51,118 nt of DNA from Setomelanomma holmii (lineage: Eukaryota; Ascomycota; Dothideomycetes; Pleosporales; Phaeosphaeriaceae), in the NCBI GenBank assembly GCA_010015745.1, contig ML978321.1:1-51118 (forward strand), in the 5' to 3' direction. The notes beneath the pieces are model-generated. The model was not told the origin of the DNA. It saw only the letters and a list, made by a program, of their open reading frames with translations, and did not search any database. Position 1 is the first letter of the stretch; each line of letters opens with the position of its first letter. Shown in pieces: positions 34,123-44,081 of this stretch. The translations under genes were made by a program, and so were the position numbers.

Positions 34123-35127
34123 GAGTGCATAGAACTTCCAATCATCACAACCTCCAGAGGCACGTCGTCACGGTGCACCTCGACTTCTTCAAACTAGTCA
34201 AGCTCTGCCTAAGCGCCAAAACCGCCACGGCTCGGTCGTCGTAAGCTTCCTGCCTCACTGTGAGACCGCGATTGACAATGGCATGGTGATTGTCCAACCA
34301 TGGCCTTAACGTCCTCGGAAACTGCCCCCGGCCAATTACCGGAAAGGAGTGCACCTGAAACACTCGTTCCCTACGAGCTGCAGTCAGCCCGCAATTGCAT
34401 GAGCGGTTACCGGGCACGTCAGCGGCGGACAAGGTTCGCCAAGCTTCTCACCACTTCGGGCCGGTCACCGAGTGTATGTCTCGCCAATAAGCGATAACGG
34501 GGAGTTCTGCTGTGTTCGACGGCGGGTATAGCGAAGCGAGAAAACTTGCTGTGTATTCCCGAATGTATGATTAGCGGCTTTGGGTGGATATCTGGTCGGT
34601 CAAAAGTGTAAATCTTACTTCACGAGCTAGGAGCCGCTTTGTCGAATTCAAGACATTCAGGATGTCTCGTTCGTCATAGTCAGATCTCGCGTGCGTTCTC
34701 ATTGTGGTAATCTTTCGTGGTGTGTCTTCTTCTCGCCTTTCTTGTGCATAAATGTCCTCTCATTGCCTTCCCCTTCTATTGCTAACTTCCCCAACATATG
34801 TCTCCATCGGCCCATGCCGTACATGTTCACGATGCAGATTTCCGACAAACCACGCGTTGGCCCCAGGAACCTATCACCGTGGTTTACAAGCTTTCCTCTA
34901 TCTAATGATCGCTCTTGCCTCCAATTGATGTGACGTAAGTGAGCTAGTGCACCTGGCTCGCGACTTCCTCGCTTACGGCGCCCGCCCTCTCATCTGCTAC
35001 AACGTTTCTGTGTTCTTGGTCCTGTCCTTACCAATTGGACGTCCTTTCATCGCTTCGGCGCATCGCGATGGAGATCATGCGGGGCTCGACGACGGTGACG
35101 GACACGACAAGGTGAAAGTGAAAGTTC
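34123..35127. other. Intergenic 1 kb
   Basis: No gene is supported here. An F-box start for the downstream relic would be expected close to 35000 but could not be found, so the relic may be 5-prime truncated. Confidence 0.45.
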
Positions 35128-36328
35128 TATGTCAGCTATTGCCTACCCCCAAACACATCGAATCAATTGCGCAAGACGCGTTGTACCGAACACCCGCGAT
35201 TCCCTATGTCTTAGATCGCGATCACCGCATGTCGCGCATCGCAATGCTGGCTTTGGCGCTGGTTCAGCGCCCAGAACTCGCTCGAAAAGTCCTGGATCTC
35301 AGATTACTGCCGCACACAGCGCCCGTCAACATTGGTGCACAACTCCTCCATGCAGGCGCCATTGGAAATCGCACGAGCCAGTTCAGCATCTTCATGAAGG
35401 AAATGGAGATCGTTGGCTATTTCCTAGAATATCTGGTCAATCTTTGGACGTTGTGCTCGGGAACCATCGAATCCCTTCTTTCCGACAGCATACGAGAGTG
35501 GAAGCGTCTACCAATTTTTCGGTTGGGACCCAAACGGCGAATTCGCTGAACAGGACCTGTCAAAAGTTCAAGGTCTCAAAAAGCTACAAGGCTTGTCATT
35601 GTATAGTTCCTCGCTCGCATGGGAATGGTGTCGCTTGAACGATCTGATCAGTTTGCACCTTGGACTGTACTGTCAGGTCCCATCCGCTGATCGAGCTCGG
35701 GGGGAGACATGTCATATCACCACCTTGGTAGTTGAACGATCAACCAAGATCCTGACCGCACTCTCCGCCGAAGGACGATAATATCAAATCGTTCTTGAGC
35801 CGACTGCCGAAGCTGAGGACCTTTGAGATGGTGCTGTTCGATCAATCTTTTGACTTTGGCCAAGGCATACTGCGTCCGTACTTGGGACCAGGTGTGCAGG
35901 CTCATTTCGACATTTCAATCGATCAGATCGAGCCTCTTACTAAAAGCCTCGAGCATCTCCAGATCATCGACTCGGAGAGCAGAGTCCCAAACTATTTCGA
36001 CTATGTGTCACCAGTGACCACTCTTGTGCACTTCGAGAATCCACGTGTCTTCCACATCGCCTACGAATTACTCGTAAGCCGGCCTCAATATGGAAGACTG
36101 CCCATCGAAGATCTCCTGCCCGAAAAACTCGAGGTACTATTCATAGAACGACCTCAAGTGGGAATCACGACAGTACTGGACGAGATTCTACACTTTAAAG
36201 CACATTCCTCGACCCTTAGGCAAGTCGAGTTGTACCCACGCAACGATCGTGGTGATGATTGCGAGACCTTCAAATACAAGTTCCATGATACTTGGCAACG
36301 CTTGGAAGATGCAGATATATGCTTTTAG
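35128..36328 (+). pseudogene. F-box-like/LRR family protein, frameshifted
   Basis: The start region carries the family segment CQLLPTPKHIESIAQDALYRTP followed by LALALVQRPELARKVLDLRLL. Near 35450 the frame changes so that the conserved-looking segment AYESGSVYQFFGWDPNGEFA and the leucine-rich KVQGLKKLQGLSLYSSS can be read. A second change near 35765 leads to FLSRLPKLRTFEMVLFDQS, followed by 170 residues that run cleanly to the TAG at 36326-36328. No intron consensus fits either change. The last segment (from an ATG at 35828) is long enough to be predicted as a gene, but it is only the C-terminal half of the family. Confidence 0.62.
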
Positions 36329-36637
36329 ATATGGTGGCACGAAGACGACTATCGCCAGGACTAGGACGACTTCCGTTCATATGTGATATTGTGGACTTTC
36401 TCGGCAACTTGTGCTCGAACGAGGGAATGTGGAATGGTGCTGTGGGAGCATGAGTGGTCAGAAAGATCACATTCTTTGACTGATGAAAATGACTTGGAAC
36501 TTTCAACGCCAAAAAGGGATATCTGTGATCGTGTAGCGAAGTACAACGGTGTGAGGTATTCGCTGCTCCAGTAGCTTCTTCGAACGATTAGATTCTCGTA
36601 ATTGCAAGGCTCTCTCACTGAACATTAATTACAGCCG
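36329..36637. other. Short convergent intergenic region
   Basis: Three-prime flanks of the relic above and of the Ser-rich membrane protein. Nothing further seen. Confidence 0.5.
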
Positions 36638-37561
36638 TCATCGAATATGCTCATCCAACCCCCTCCCACCCGCCTCGTGCGCTACCTGCGTGCCATATAA
36701 TTCCTGCGCACCAGTATATCCATGATGCCCCCCTTGCTTTGGCGCATCCTGCACCGCAGAGTATTCTGGTGGCTGGTACTGTGCTACCGGTGGACCATTG
36801 TTAACCTCCGATGCCCGCGCTTTGCGTTTCTTCGAAAGCTTGTATAAGAAGAACGCGATCACAATAAGAGCAACTAGCGCTAGACCGCCAAGTACACCTC
36901 CAACGATGGCACCGATGGGTGTGCTTGATTTTCCTCCACCGGAGGAAGCAGCTGCACTAGACGTCGCAGCGGCAGATGCAGACGTGGATGTAGTCGCCAC
37001 AACACTCGACGAAGCGGCCACAGAACTGCTCGCAGCGGTACTCGACACAGACGCTACCGAACTCGAAGCCGACGGGTTCAGCCGCAGTTTGAAGCCCCGA
37101 CTCGGCGCTTGTCTGCCCCCACTCGCAGCCTGGATATAATTCGGCGGATCCCTAGCCGGCACGAAACGAAACACGAATTCATCGTCGCTCTGGACCGTGG
37201 ACGTGGGGACGTCGATTGTCCAGCGGAATGTATTCGCTGCGGTTGTCGTGTTTGCTACACATAAATTAGCCCCGTTACATCTCAGCCTCGCGCCGGCGGA
37301 TGTGTTTTGAGGCGACGGCAACGTACCGAACACGACTTTCGTGTACGAGTCGGAGTTGTACCATGTTATGAACAGATCGACGTAGACGGGATCAGCGCCT
37401 GCGCCGGTCCAGGCTGATGTCCATGCGATGCTGAGAGGGTTGCCGAGGGTGTACGTGTACTTGAAGTCTGAGCCGTCCGGGGGAGTTTGGATTTGGTAGT
37501 CTGCTGCCACGAAGCTCTGCAGCAGACTCAATGAGCATGCACATAGGAGGGAAATTAACAT
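36638..37561 (-). CDS. Ser-rich single-pass cell-surface protein
   Basis: Exons 37327-37561 and 36638-37254 with a 72-nt intron (GTACGT..GTGTAG, branch GCTAAT) encode 283 residues. The intron is a multiple of three, so the unspliced frame is also open. A signal peptide (MLISLLCACSLSLLQSFVAA) is followed by an extracellular domain (NPLSIAWTSAWTGAGADPVY, TFRWTIDVPTSTV) faintly like Kre9/Knh-type modules. Next come an Ala/Ser-rich stalk and one transmembrane helix (IGAIVGGVLGGLALVALIVI) with a basic stop-transfer (KLSKKRK). The cytosolic tail is Pro/Gln/Gly-rich. The architecture resembles wall-stress sensors such as Mid2 or WSC proteins, but no WSC cysteine domain is present. Confidence 0.82.
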   Translation of the reverse strand: MLISLLCACSLSLLQSFVAADYQIQTPPDGSDFKYTYTLGNPLSIAWTSAWTGAGADPVYVDLFITWYNSDSYTKVVFGTLPSPQNTSAGARLRCNGANLCVANTTTAANTFRWTIDVPTSTVQSDDEFVFRFVPARDPPNYIQAASGGRQAPSRGFKLRLNPSASSSVASVSSTAASSSVAASSSVVATTSTSASAAATSSAAASSGGGKSSTPIGAIVGGVLGGLALVALIVIAFFLYKLSKKRKARASEVNNGPPVAQYQPPEYSAVQDAPKQGGHHGYTGAQELYGTQVAHEAGGRGLDEHIR

Positions 37562-38448
37562 AACGGCGCAACCAAAGCGGCGTGTCGCAGAAATTGAGAA
37601 GAATCACGTTGGATCGATGAGGCTGAAGAAATCGCCAGGACGCGCGCGAACGATAACAAGGCGCCTATATACTGTACCACATGGCCACGACGACTATCGC
37701 GTAGCTGCATGCGATCTGTCTCTTTTCGTCTTTATCGATTTTCGAAGTTCCAATCAAGCTTCGGCCTTTCTACTCAAGCTTCATCTGGGCCTTGGGGGCC
37801 GAATTGGCTGGCGATGAGGTGCAGCAAGGCTGAAGGATTAGAGCTTAGCGCCGGTCTCGAACGCATTGAAACGTGGATCTGGAAGTTGCGACGAAGGGAG
37901 TCGAGACCTACTTGATGGCTATTACAGATTCACGAAGCGCTACACTTTGCTGTTACCTGCGAATCACGGTGGTTGGTCGTTCGCTCACCTTTCGCTCTCA
38001 GCGGAGAGGTCGCACTCGAACTGTTAACGAGGATCAAGCAGTCTCGGTGCATAGAAGCCTTCCTCCAGCTTCGTTGATTGTAGGTTTGATGTTGTTTGGT
38101 GCTGCAAATACCATCAAGTATACAGGTTATGGCTGTACACCCAGCCGTGCTGTGTCAGCGGCCGGGCCCTGAAGTATGAACTCAAGCACGGCACTGATGA
38201 CCTTGGGAAGACTTGAAAGAAAGGAGGACGAGAGAAGAAGATAACTAGACAAGAGCGAAAATTCTCGAGTTCTCAGATGAAGTGGCAGCTTGCGTGCTGT
38301 GTGGAGTCCTTTCGAGCAGCAAAAGCGGGGTCGTAAAGCGGACCAGTCGTACCAGTGTGCGCACCTAGCCAATCTAGCAGCTCAAAAAGATTTCGAGCCA
38401 CGCATGCTCCTCGTATAGTAGAACGCAAGATGAATGCAAAAAGAATCA
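37562..38448. other. Intergenic 0.9 kb
   Basis: Promoter of the Ser-rich membrane protein on the left side, then unannotated sequence up to the tRNA gene. No coding frame with support. Confidence 0.5.
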
Positions 38449-38535
38449 TGACCCTATTGCGATTCGAACGCAAAACCTTCAGGATGTTCCGGTGCTGGAC
38501 TGGAATCTGACGCGCTACCGTTGCGCCATAAGGCC
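38449..38535 (-). tRNA. tRNA-Trp (anticodon CCA) with intron
   Basis: The minus strand folds as a tRNA. The acceptor stem GGCCTTA pairs with TAGGGTC (two G-T wobbles) and is followed by the discriminator A. The D arm is GGCGCAACGGTAGCGC, which also forms box A, and the T arm with box B is GCGTTCGAATCGC. The anticodon loop reads TTCCAG with CCA at the anticodon. About 15 extra nucleotides follow it before the 3-prime half of the anticodon stem, the canonical position of a nuclear tRNA intron. Total length is 87 nt. Confidence 0.9.
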
Positions 38536-39006
38536 AGTCATTTGGTGCATTTCCAAAATTGAACAGTATATATCGAGATGTTTTTCATGTTCTCATCATC
38601 GCTGTGAGCTGGCGAAATAGAATTTGGCGCATCTATTGCTGTTTCAAGGATGGCTGAGGGGCACTGGTGGGGGCCGCGACGCTTTTTGACGCGTACGGGT
38701 TTGGAGCGGGGAAAGAGCGGGGTCGGAAAGAGCAGACTGTGGGACGTGGCTGGGGCGCCAAAACAGTTCCGCAGCTGCCTCTGAAACACCAAGCCATGCC
38801 GCGCCGCCCCTTAAGCCTTTGGCGATATATAGAGAGCGCTAGCACGTTCGCGACATTTCCGACTGTTTGCTGTTCTACGGAGTACTACTCACCCACATTG
38901 CTTGATTTCGCCACCTCCCCTTTTACTCTGAGGACGAATCAGGTTGCGCAATAGAGTCGGCATTTGATAGGCGTCTTCCATACAGCACAACAACCACGAC
39001 GCAGAC
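38536..39006. other. Promoter-side intergenic region of the BTB-FG gene
   Basis: Holds the upstream sequence of the gene at 39007. A TATATAG lies about 180 bp before the ATG. No other feature seen. Confidence 0.45.
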
Positions 39007-40207
39007 ATGGACATCTGGGGTAAGCGGTCTTGCTCGGAGGCCGTTCTGAGGTTAGTCCCAACTACTGCATATTCGACCCACATCTGATCTTCGTCTCAGG
39101 TCTTACAAGAACGGCGACTTCAGTGATCTCACGATTACTTGTGGCGGCCTCACGTTCAAGGTCCATATCGTCGTCGTCTGCTCCTCATGCGATTTCTTCA
39201 AGCGAAGCATCCGATTTGCCGTAGGCAAGGAAGCCGAGGAAAAGCGTATCGACCTTCCAGAAGATGATCCTGAAATGATCCGACGTCTAATCACTTATCT
39301 TTATGTGGGGGACTATGACCCCAATAACGGACAGAATTTCTCCCAGTTGCTCACTATTTCCCAGCATGAATCTTCCACTAGTACACCAGCGACACATCAC
39401 TCACGTTACCGCAAGGAGACACGATCAAGCGGTATCGCGGCCTGGCAAGACAATTGTGCTTGCCTTACGCCTTATGCCAAAAGCAACCTGCAGCCCGTCA
39501 CCGTGCTCAGTGGGACGAAAGCACCAAGCGACTACAAAGTTGTTGCAAAGCCAGAGAACGCGAGCGAAGTGAATGAGCCTTTGACGATCCATGCGACTAT
39601 GTATGCGTTGGGCGATAAATATCAAGTCGAAGGCCTGTGCGACCTTGCGAAGGAGAAATTCCGAAGCTGTCTGCATCATCACGCACATTCTGAAGACTTC
39701 ATCTCTGCGGTTCAAACAATACACAGCACGACTCCAGAGTCTAATCGCGGGCTGAGGGATGTCGTAGTGTCCGCGTTCCGATCGCAATTCAATGTAGACA
39801 TCAAGCAGATACCCGGCGCCGAAGAGAAGATGGATTCGATCGATGAGCTCTCGTTTGCTCTCATCAAGTCGTGGCCAGTGAAGACGGAGCCTGCTAAGCT
39901 CGCTGCTCCTGCTCAGAAGACCCCGAGTGCCTTTGAGGGCTGGGGATCCCAAGCTTCAAACACGTCTTCGGCCTTCGGAGCGGCGCCTTTTACAACTTCG
40001 CTATTCGGCAGCTCAACCGTCGACGCTGCCACGTCAAACTCTTCTGGGGGATTATTCGGCGGCGCCGGTCGGCCTGCTACAACAATAGGGTCATCCACAT
40101 TATTTGGCGGAGGTAGTCAGCCTGCTGCAGCGACAGGATCACCTACCTTGTTCGGCGGACAGCAATCGACCAGTAACACTTCGCTGTTTGCGATTTCGAG
40201 GCCGTAG
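39007..40207 (+). CDS. BTB/POZ domain protein with FG-repeat C-terminal tail
   Basis: Exons 39007-39050 and 39100-40207 with a 49-nt intron encode 383 residues. The BTB core is at about residues 15-85 (SYKNGDFSDLTITCGG, FKVHIVVVCSSCDFFKRSI, RIDLPEDDPEMIRRLITYLY). The family C-terminal part reads ATMYALGDKYQVEGLCDLAK and GLRDVVVSAF. From about residue 285 the protein becomes a Gly/Ser/Thr/Ala-rich tail with five FG dipeptides spaced by polar linkers (SAFGAAP, SLFGSS, GGLFGG, STLFGGG, PTLFGG). This composition is typical of FG nucleoporins and is not usual for BTB adaptors. The tail is in frame with no intron or stop between it and the conserved part. It may direct the protein to nuclear pores or form condensates; that is inference. 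Confidence 0.85.
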
Positions 40208-40695
40208 ACCGTTTCGAATCTGATCGCAGATCGCGCTTGAAACCTCGAACACTTGCGCTCAAGGCGGATAGTGAAGACGTAATATCTTGTAATATCTGTG
40301 TTGCTATCGCATCCATCATGCCGTCCTGTACGGCGCATTGTTGTTCACGAAATTTCTTGTGTTTGCGCTCCGCTGGGTGATTTGAGGTTGCACGAGACGC
40401 TCCTCTGCATTCCTCTCCAGCCTTCCGCCTTCTAAATCCGAACCGCAACCGATCGCAACTTGCGCATTGCACTGCGACTACTCAAAAAGCTGCAACCGAT
40501 TACCATATCTTCCGCATGCGATAGTTCTTACCCTACAAACATGGCAAAGATGTATCCTCATATCGTGTCCGTCGTGCCGTCCTTGCGAGGAACCCTGCCA
40601 ACTCTACATCGCCGTCCAAAATACATTAAAACATACATTCACGAAGCATACTTTACACGCATCATTCAAGTACGCATATCAAAAGTCAGCATAAC
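40208..40695. other. Intergenic, no gene seen
   Basis: About 490 bp between two plus-strand genes; holds the promoter of the one-helix gene. No repeat or RNA is visible. Confidence 0.5.
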
Positions 40696-41488
40696 ATGAC
40701 ATCCTCCATCCATCGAGATAATGACATTACGCTCCCGCATGCTGGACTGCTTGCATACTTTCAACATCCTGGACCAATACAGCAATCCGAAATCTCTGCT
40801 CCACCACCATATAGCGGCATCGAGCAATTGAACGAATCGTCAAGTCCACGAGCCAGCGATGACAAGGCCGAAGAGGATGATGACGAAGAGTGGAATCTTG
40901 GTTTCTGGGGCGAGCACACGCATTGCAGCACCCGCAGAACGAGCGCACCCAGGCCAAGCCCACTCCGAGCGTCCTCGCATCAGCAACACAGCATATGGGC
41001 TTTCTGCTGCTACTGGTGCGCCGTCTCGGTCTGTATACTAACTGCATTTGGCGCCTTCGCTTTAGATTTGGTCTTTACACAATTTGGCATGGGCACGGGC
41101 ATGGCGAGGTGGATAGTTCATGGCAATGGTAATGAAGATGTGACGAGCTACGATGTAAGAGCAATATTCTCATATCTTCATGTAACGCTGGCTAACGAAG
41201 TGCCTGTTGTAGATGCACTTCTGCCTCACTTCGCCGAATCGACAAGCACCCGGCCCGCAATACTGGCGATACATCTCGACTGATCCGTTCAGCAACTGTG
41301 CGACTGAGATCGTGACACTTTCGGCCATGTCGACGGAACAGTGGAAGCTTTTTTTGGATGACATAATCGTCGTTGAGGATGACATGCCCATGATCTCCGG
41401 TTACGATGGTATGGAAAGCGTAGAAGAGAAGATACGGCTCGAGGAACTAGGGGATAACCTCGCCAAGGAAGGCGCCGCGCTTCGCTAG
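40696..41488 (+). CDS. Unknown protein with one transmembrane helix
   Basis: Exons 40696-41154 and 41213-41488 around a 58-nt intron (GTAAGA..TTGTAG with branch GCTAAC) encode 244 residues; both junctions are phase 0. The N-terminal 100 residues are polar, with an APPPY motif and an acidic run (EEDDDEEW). One hydrophobic segment follows at about residues 102-127 (WAFCCYWCAVSVCILTAFGA). The second half contains QYWRYISTDPFSNCATEIVT and an acidic C-terminus. I do not recognise the family. Reading through the intron instead would end at a TGA at 41281-41283 and lose the better-looking second half. Confidence 0.65.
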
Positions 41489-42038
41489 CCAGCAAGCCAG
41501 GCAATACTATAGTTTGGGAGATTAGAATAGGACTGTCTCATATCGCGTGTGAAGATACGTTGCCTCTTGTGTACGGATCTTTTGAATTGAGTGTTCCTTT
41601 ATACCACATGGTTACCGCAACGCTAACTCAATGTCCACCTCCTTTCTATTGTTGAGGCCGAAATAGTCACAAAAAGGATAATCTTGGGCTGCTCATGGGA
41701 CGAATTTGGGGTTGTGCGTCCCTGGACCATGAAACGGTCACCAGGCCTTGCATTAGTTCATGTCCGATCAAGTGAATGCTCCCTCTGTAGACCACGCTGG
41801 TGCGACACCACGTATGACCTCGGGAACCTTTGTCTGTAGGAATGCAGTTCGCGAAGCCATCTGGAGATATCTTGGCTTCTTTAAGATGGCAAAATTGCAG
41901 GTGATCGCTTCGTCACCGCCGTGCTGAACGGAACTGTGGCCCCTAGTGCGGTGAGTGACCGCACTGCTGGAAACACTGGATCAAATGCTACCATGGTTGT
42001 TACACCTGTGGGTCACTAGATAGCCGCGCTTCACATGG
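41489..42038. other. Intergenic, no gene seen
   Basis: About 550 bp between two plus-strand genes, with no frame, repeat or RNA I can support. Confidence 0.5.
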
Positions 42039-42875
42039 ATGTCTGTCTACACATATAATCCGGCCCCACCACACAGTTGGTCCACGAGACAGAAATTCGT
42101 AAATCAGCCAATTTTCAAGGGCTACTACCTCTTCAACCACCAGCCCAACGCTTACAATTCTACAGCCACGAGCATAATAGAGAGAACTTATAGGATCGAC
42201 GACGACGTTGACTTCTTGTCCAACTACGCCTCATTCGTCACGCTGCCGGGGGAGATTCGCAATCAGATCTACTCCAACATCCTCGAAGTTGATGATAGCA
42301 CAACCACCTCGACTAAGCTTACTCTCGAGGACTACAAGGGCCTGATTTTGTCCTGCAAACAGATCTATAGAGAGTTCGAAGGTCCGTGGGCCAAGTGGAC
42401 AAACACATTGTTCGCCGGCTATTGCGAAAACACAATGCTTATCGCACCAACCGTCCGTAAATACGAACATATCACGAACCTTGATGTTACGATCTTCCTC
42501 ACGACGAGAAATAGAGCTATACACCAAAGCGGTATAAGCAGTACCCGCCTGGGCCTCCGCTATCGCACGTCTTGTGCCATAAAACAAATCTTGCAATGTA
42601 CATACACAGTTACTATTTATCCGGACGCGACATTCAGGCCATGCCCTGAAGATGGCGATTGCAGGACGAAACTCAGCACGCCTCAATATCGCCCGGTGCG
42701 CTCGTCTTGCGAAGCACTAAATCTATTGCAAGCTATTTGTAGCAAGCAGCCCGGTTGTCGGGTCACAGAAGTCATGTATGCGAACTCTGCATGGTGGTTC
42801 TCATACAATGCAGTTGCGGAAGAGGAAATTTTTAGAGGCGGAGGTGGCGATTATTCGAAGCGCATGCCGACCTGA
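42039..42875 (+). CDS. F-box-like (2EXR-type) hypothetical protein
   Basis: A single uninterrupted exon of 278 residues. Residues 67-90 carry the fungal F-box-like signature FVTLPGEIRNQIYSNILEVD, and a second motif LILSCKQIYREFEGPW follows about 40 residues later, as in related fungal families. The rest has a mixed alpha/beta pattern without known motifs. The N-terminal 60 residues are Tyr/Asn-rich. Of the five F-box-like loci here, this is the one with both signatures and no internal stop. Function is unknown; a role in protein turnover is inferred from the F-box-like start only. Confidence 0.75.
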   Translation: MSVYTYNPAPPHSWSTRQKFVNQPIFKGYYLFNHQPNAYNSTATSIIERTYRIDDDVDFLSNYASFVTLPGEIRNQIYSNILEVDDSTTTSTKLTLEDYKGLILSCKQIYREFEGPWAKWTNTLFAGYCENTMLIAPTVRKYEHITNLDVTIFLTTRNRAIHQSGISSTRLGLRYRTSCAIKQILQCTYTVTIYPDATFRPCPEDGDCRTKLSTPQYRPVRSSCEALNLLQAICSKQPGCRVTEVMYANSAWWFSYNAVAEEEIFRGGGGDYSKRMPT

Positions 42876-44081
42876 ATTGAAGCAGCCTTATCAATATCTG
42901 GCAGGTACTGAACAACATGATGACGGATGGGTTGAGGGTGTCTGCAAGAAATGTAGGACATCATGAGAAGGGCGCAAGATGGCTACGGAGCCTTGGTCTG
43001 AAAAGAATATGTAACTACTTCAGCATCATTGGAGCCAATTGGTGTGTAACGAGTTGGCGCTAGGCTTTGCGAGAGAAGCGTCGAGGCCTGTATTGGGTTC
43101 GGGTTAGCATGGATGATTCCAGGATTTGGTAACATGACATGTTGTGAACTTACTCGTCAGCGTGAGGAAGGCGAATGACGATAGATTGTATTCTTGCTTC
43201 GTTGAAAAGTTAATTGTGCATAAACCTGGGATTTGCAAAGACAACACTCACATTACGCACCGTGATTTCGCGAGACCTGCCCTCCTCCCCTTTCCCCACG
43301 GAATTAATGCAGCTCAACCCCAAATCTCAACACCTACCTTTGTAACATCTGACCCTGCCCAGTCCAACATGTGCAATAATGGTAACTTCCGCAACTGCCT
43401 CACCATGCTTCTTGGAAATTACCGTTCCTGACCATGTCTCGCGCATTCGTCCTGCCAAGGATGTTGTCAACGCTTGAAAGCTACAAGATCGGCGGGTGAT
43501 CGACGGACCCCTGCCGATCGCGTCCACGCTTGGTGCAGGTGTTCAGCCTAACATTTGTGCCAAGGATTGCAACATAGCATTTGTGTTCATAATCGTCTTT
43601 GCATGACGAAAGGATGTGATGAACATGTTGTGTGAAAGTTCGATGGATAGACGGATTCATATGAGCTGTGATTGATGAGGCGCGTAATCGACATCAGTTC
43701 GCGCAACCATCGTGCTGTCCTGGATAGCAACATCCCCCACGTCCCTGGGCAACCCCAGACGCCCCACGCAGGTTCCCCATCACGACCGCAGATCGCAAGA
43801 ACTTCCTGTAGCTTCATGTACCGAGATTGTAAAGTCGATCATGACGAGATCTGTGCTAGAATCACGTTTCGATATTGCAATTTCGCCGAGTCGTAATCGC
43901 GCAACGTGCAGCATTTATATTTGCTTGAAATGAGGAGTTGCAGGTCGTTGTGGTACAGCGCATATATAGGTGTCTCGACGCGCACGATTGGAAAGCAGCG
44001 TCGCACTCGCAGTTCCATCGCTCTTTGTTCTTGGTCTTACCCACAGTCACTCTTTTCCAAATACATACCCTAATTACCAAG
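42876..44081. other. Intergenic 1.2 kb upstream of the repeat precursor
   Basis: Contains the promoter of the Kex2-processed precursor, including the TATA box at 43963-43969. A few sub-100-codon frames have no support. No element ends were recognised. Confidence 0.5.
43963..43969 (+). promoter_or_regulatory. TATA box of the repeat precursor gene
   Basis: TATATAG lies 119 bp upstream of the ATG at 44082. A pyrimidine-rich stretch (TTGTTCTTGG, CACTCTTTTCC) follows at 44026-44060, as in strongly expressed fungal genes. Confidence 0.55.
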
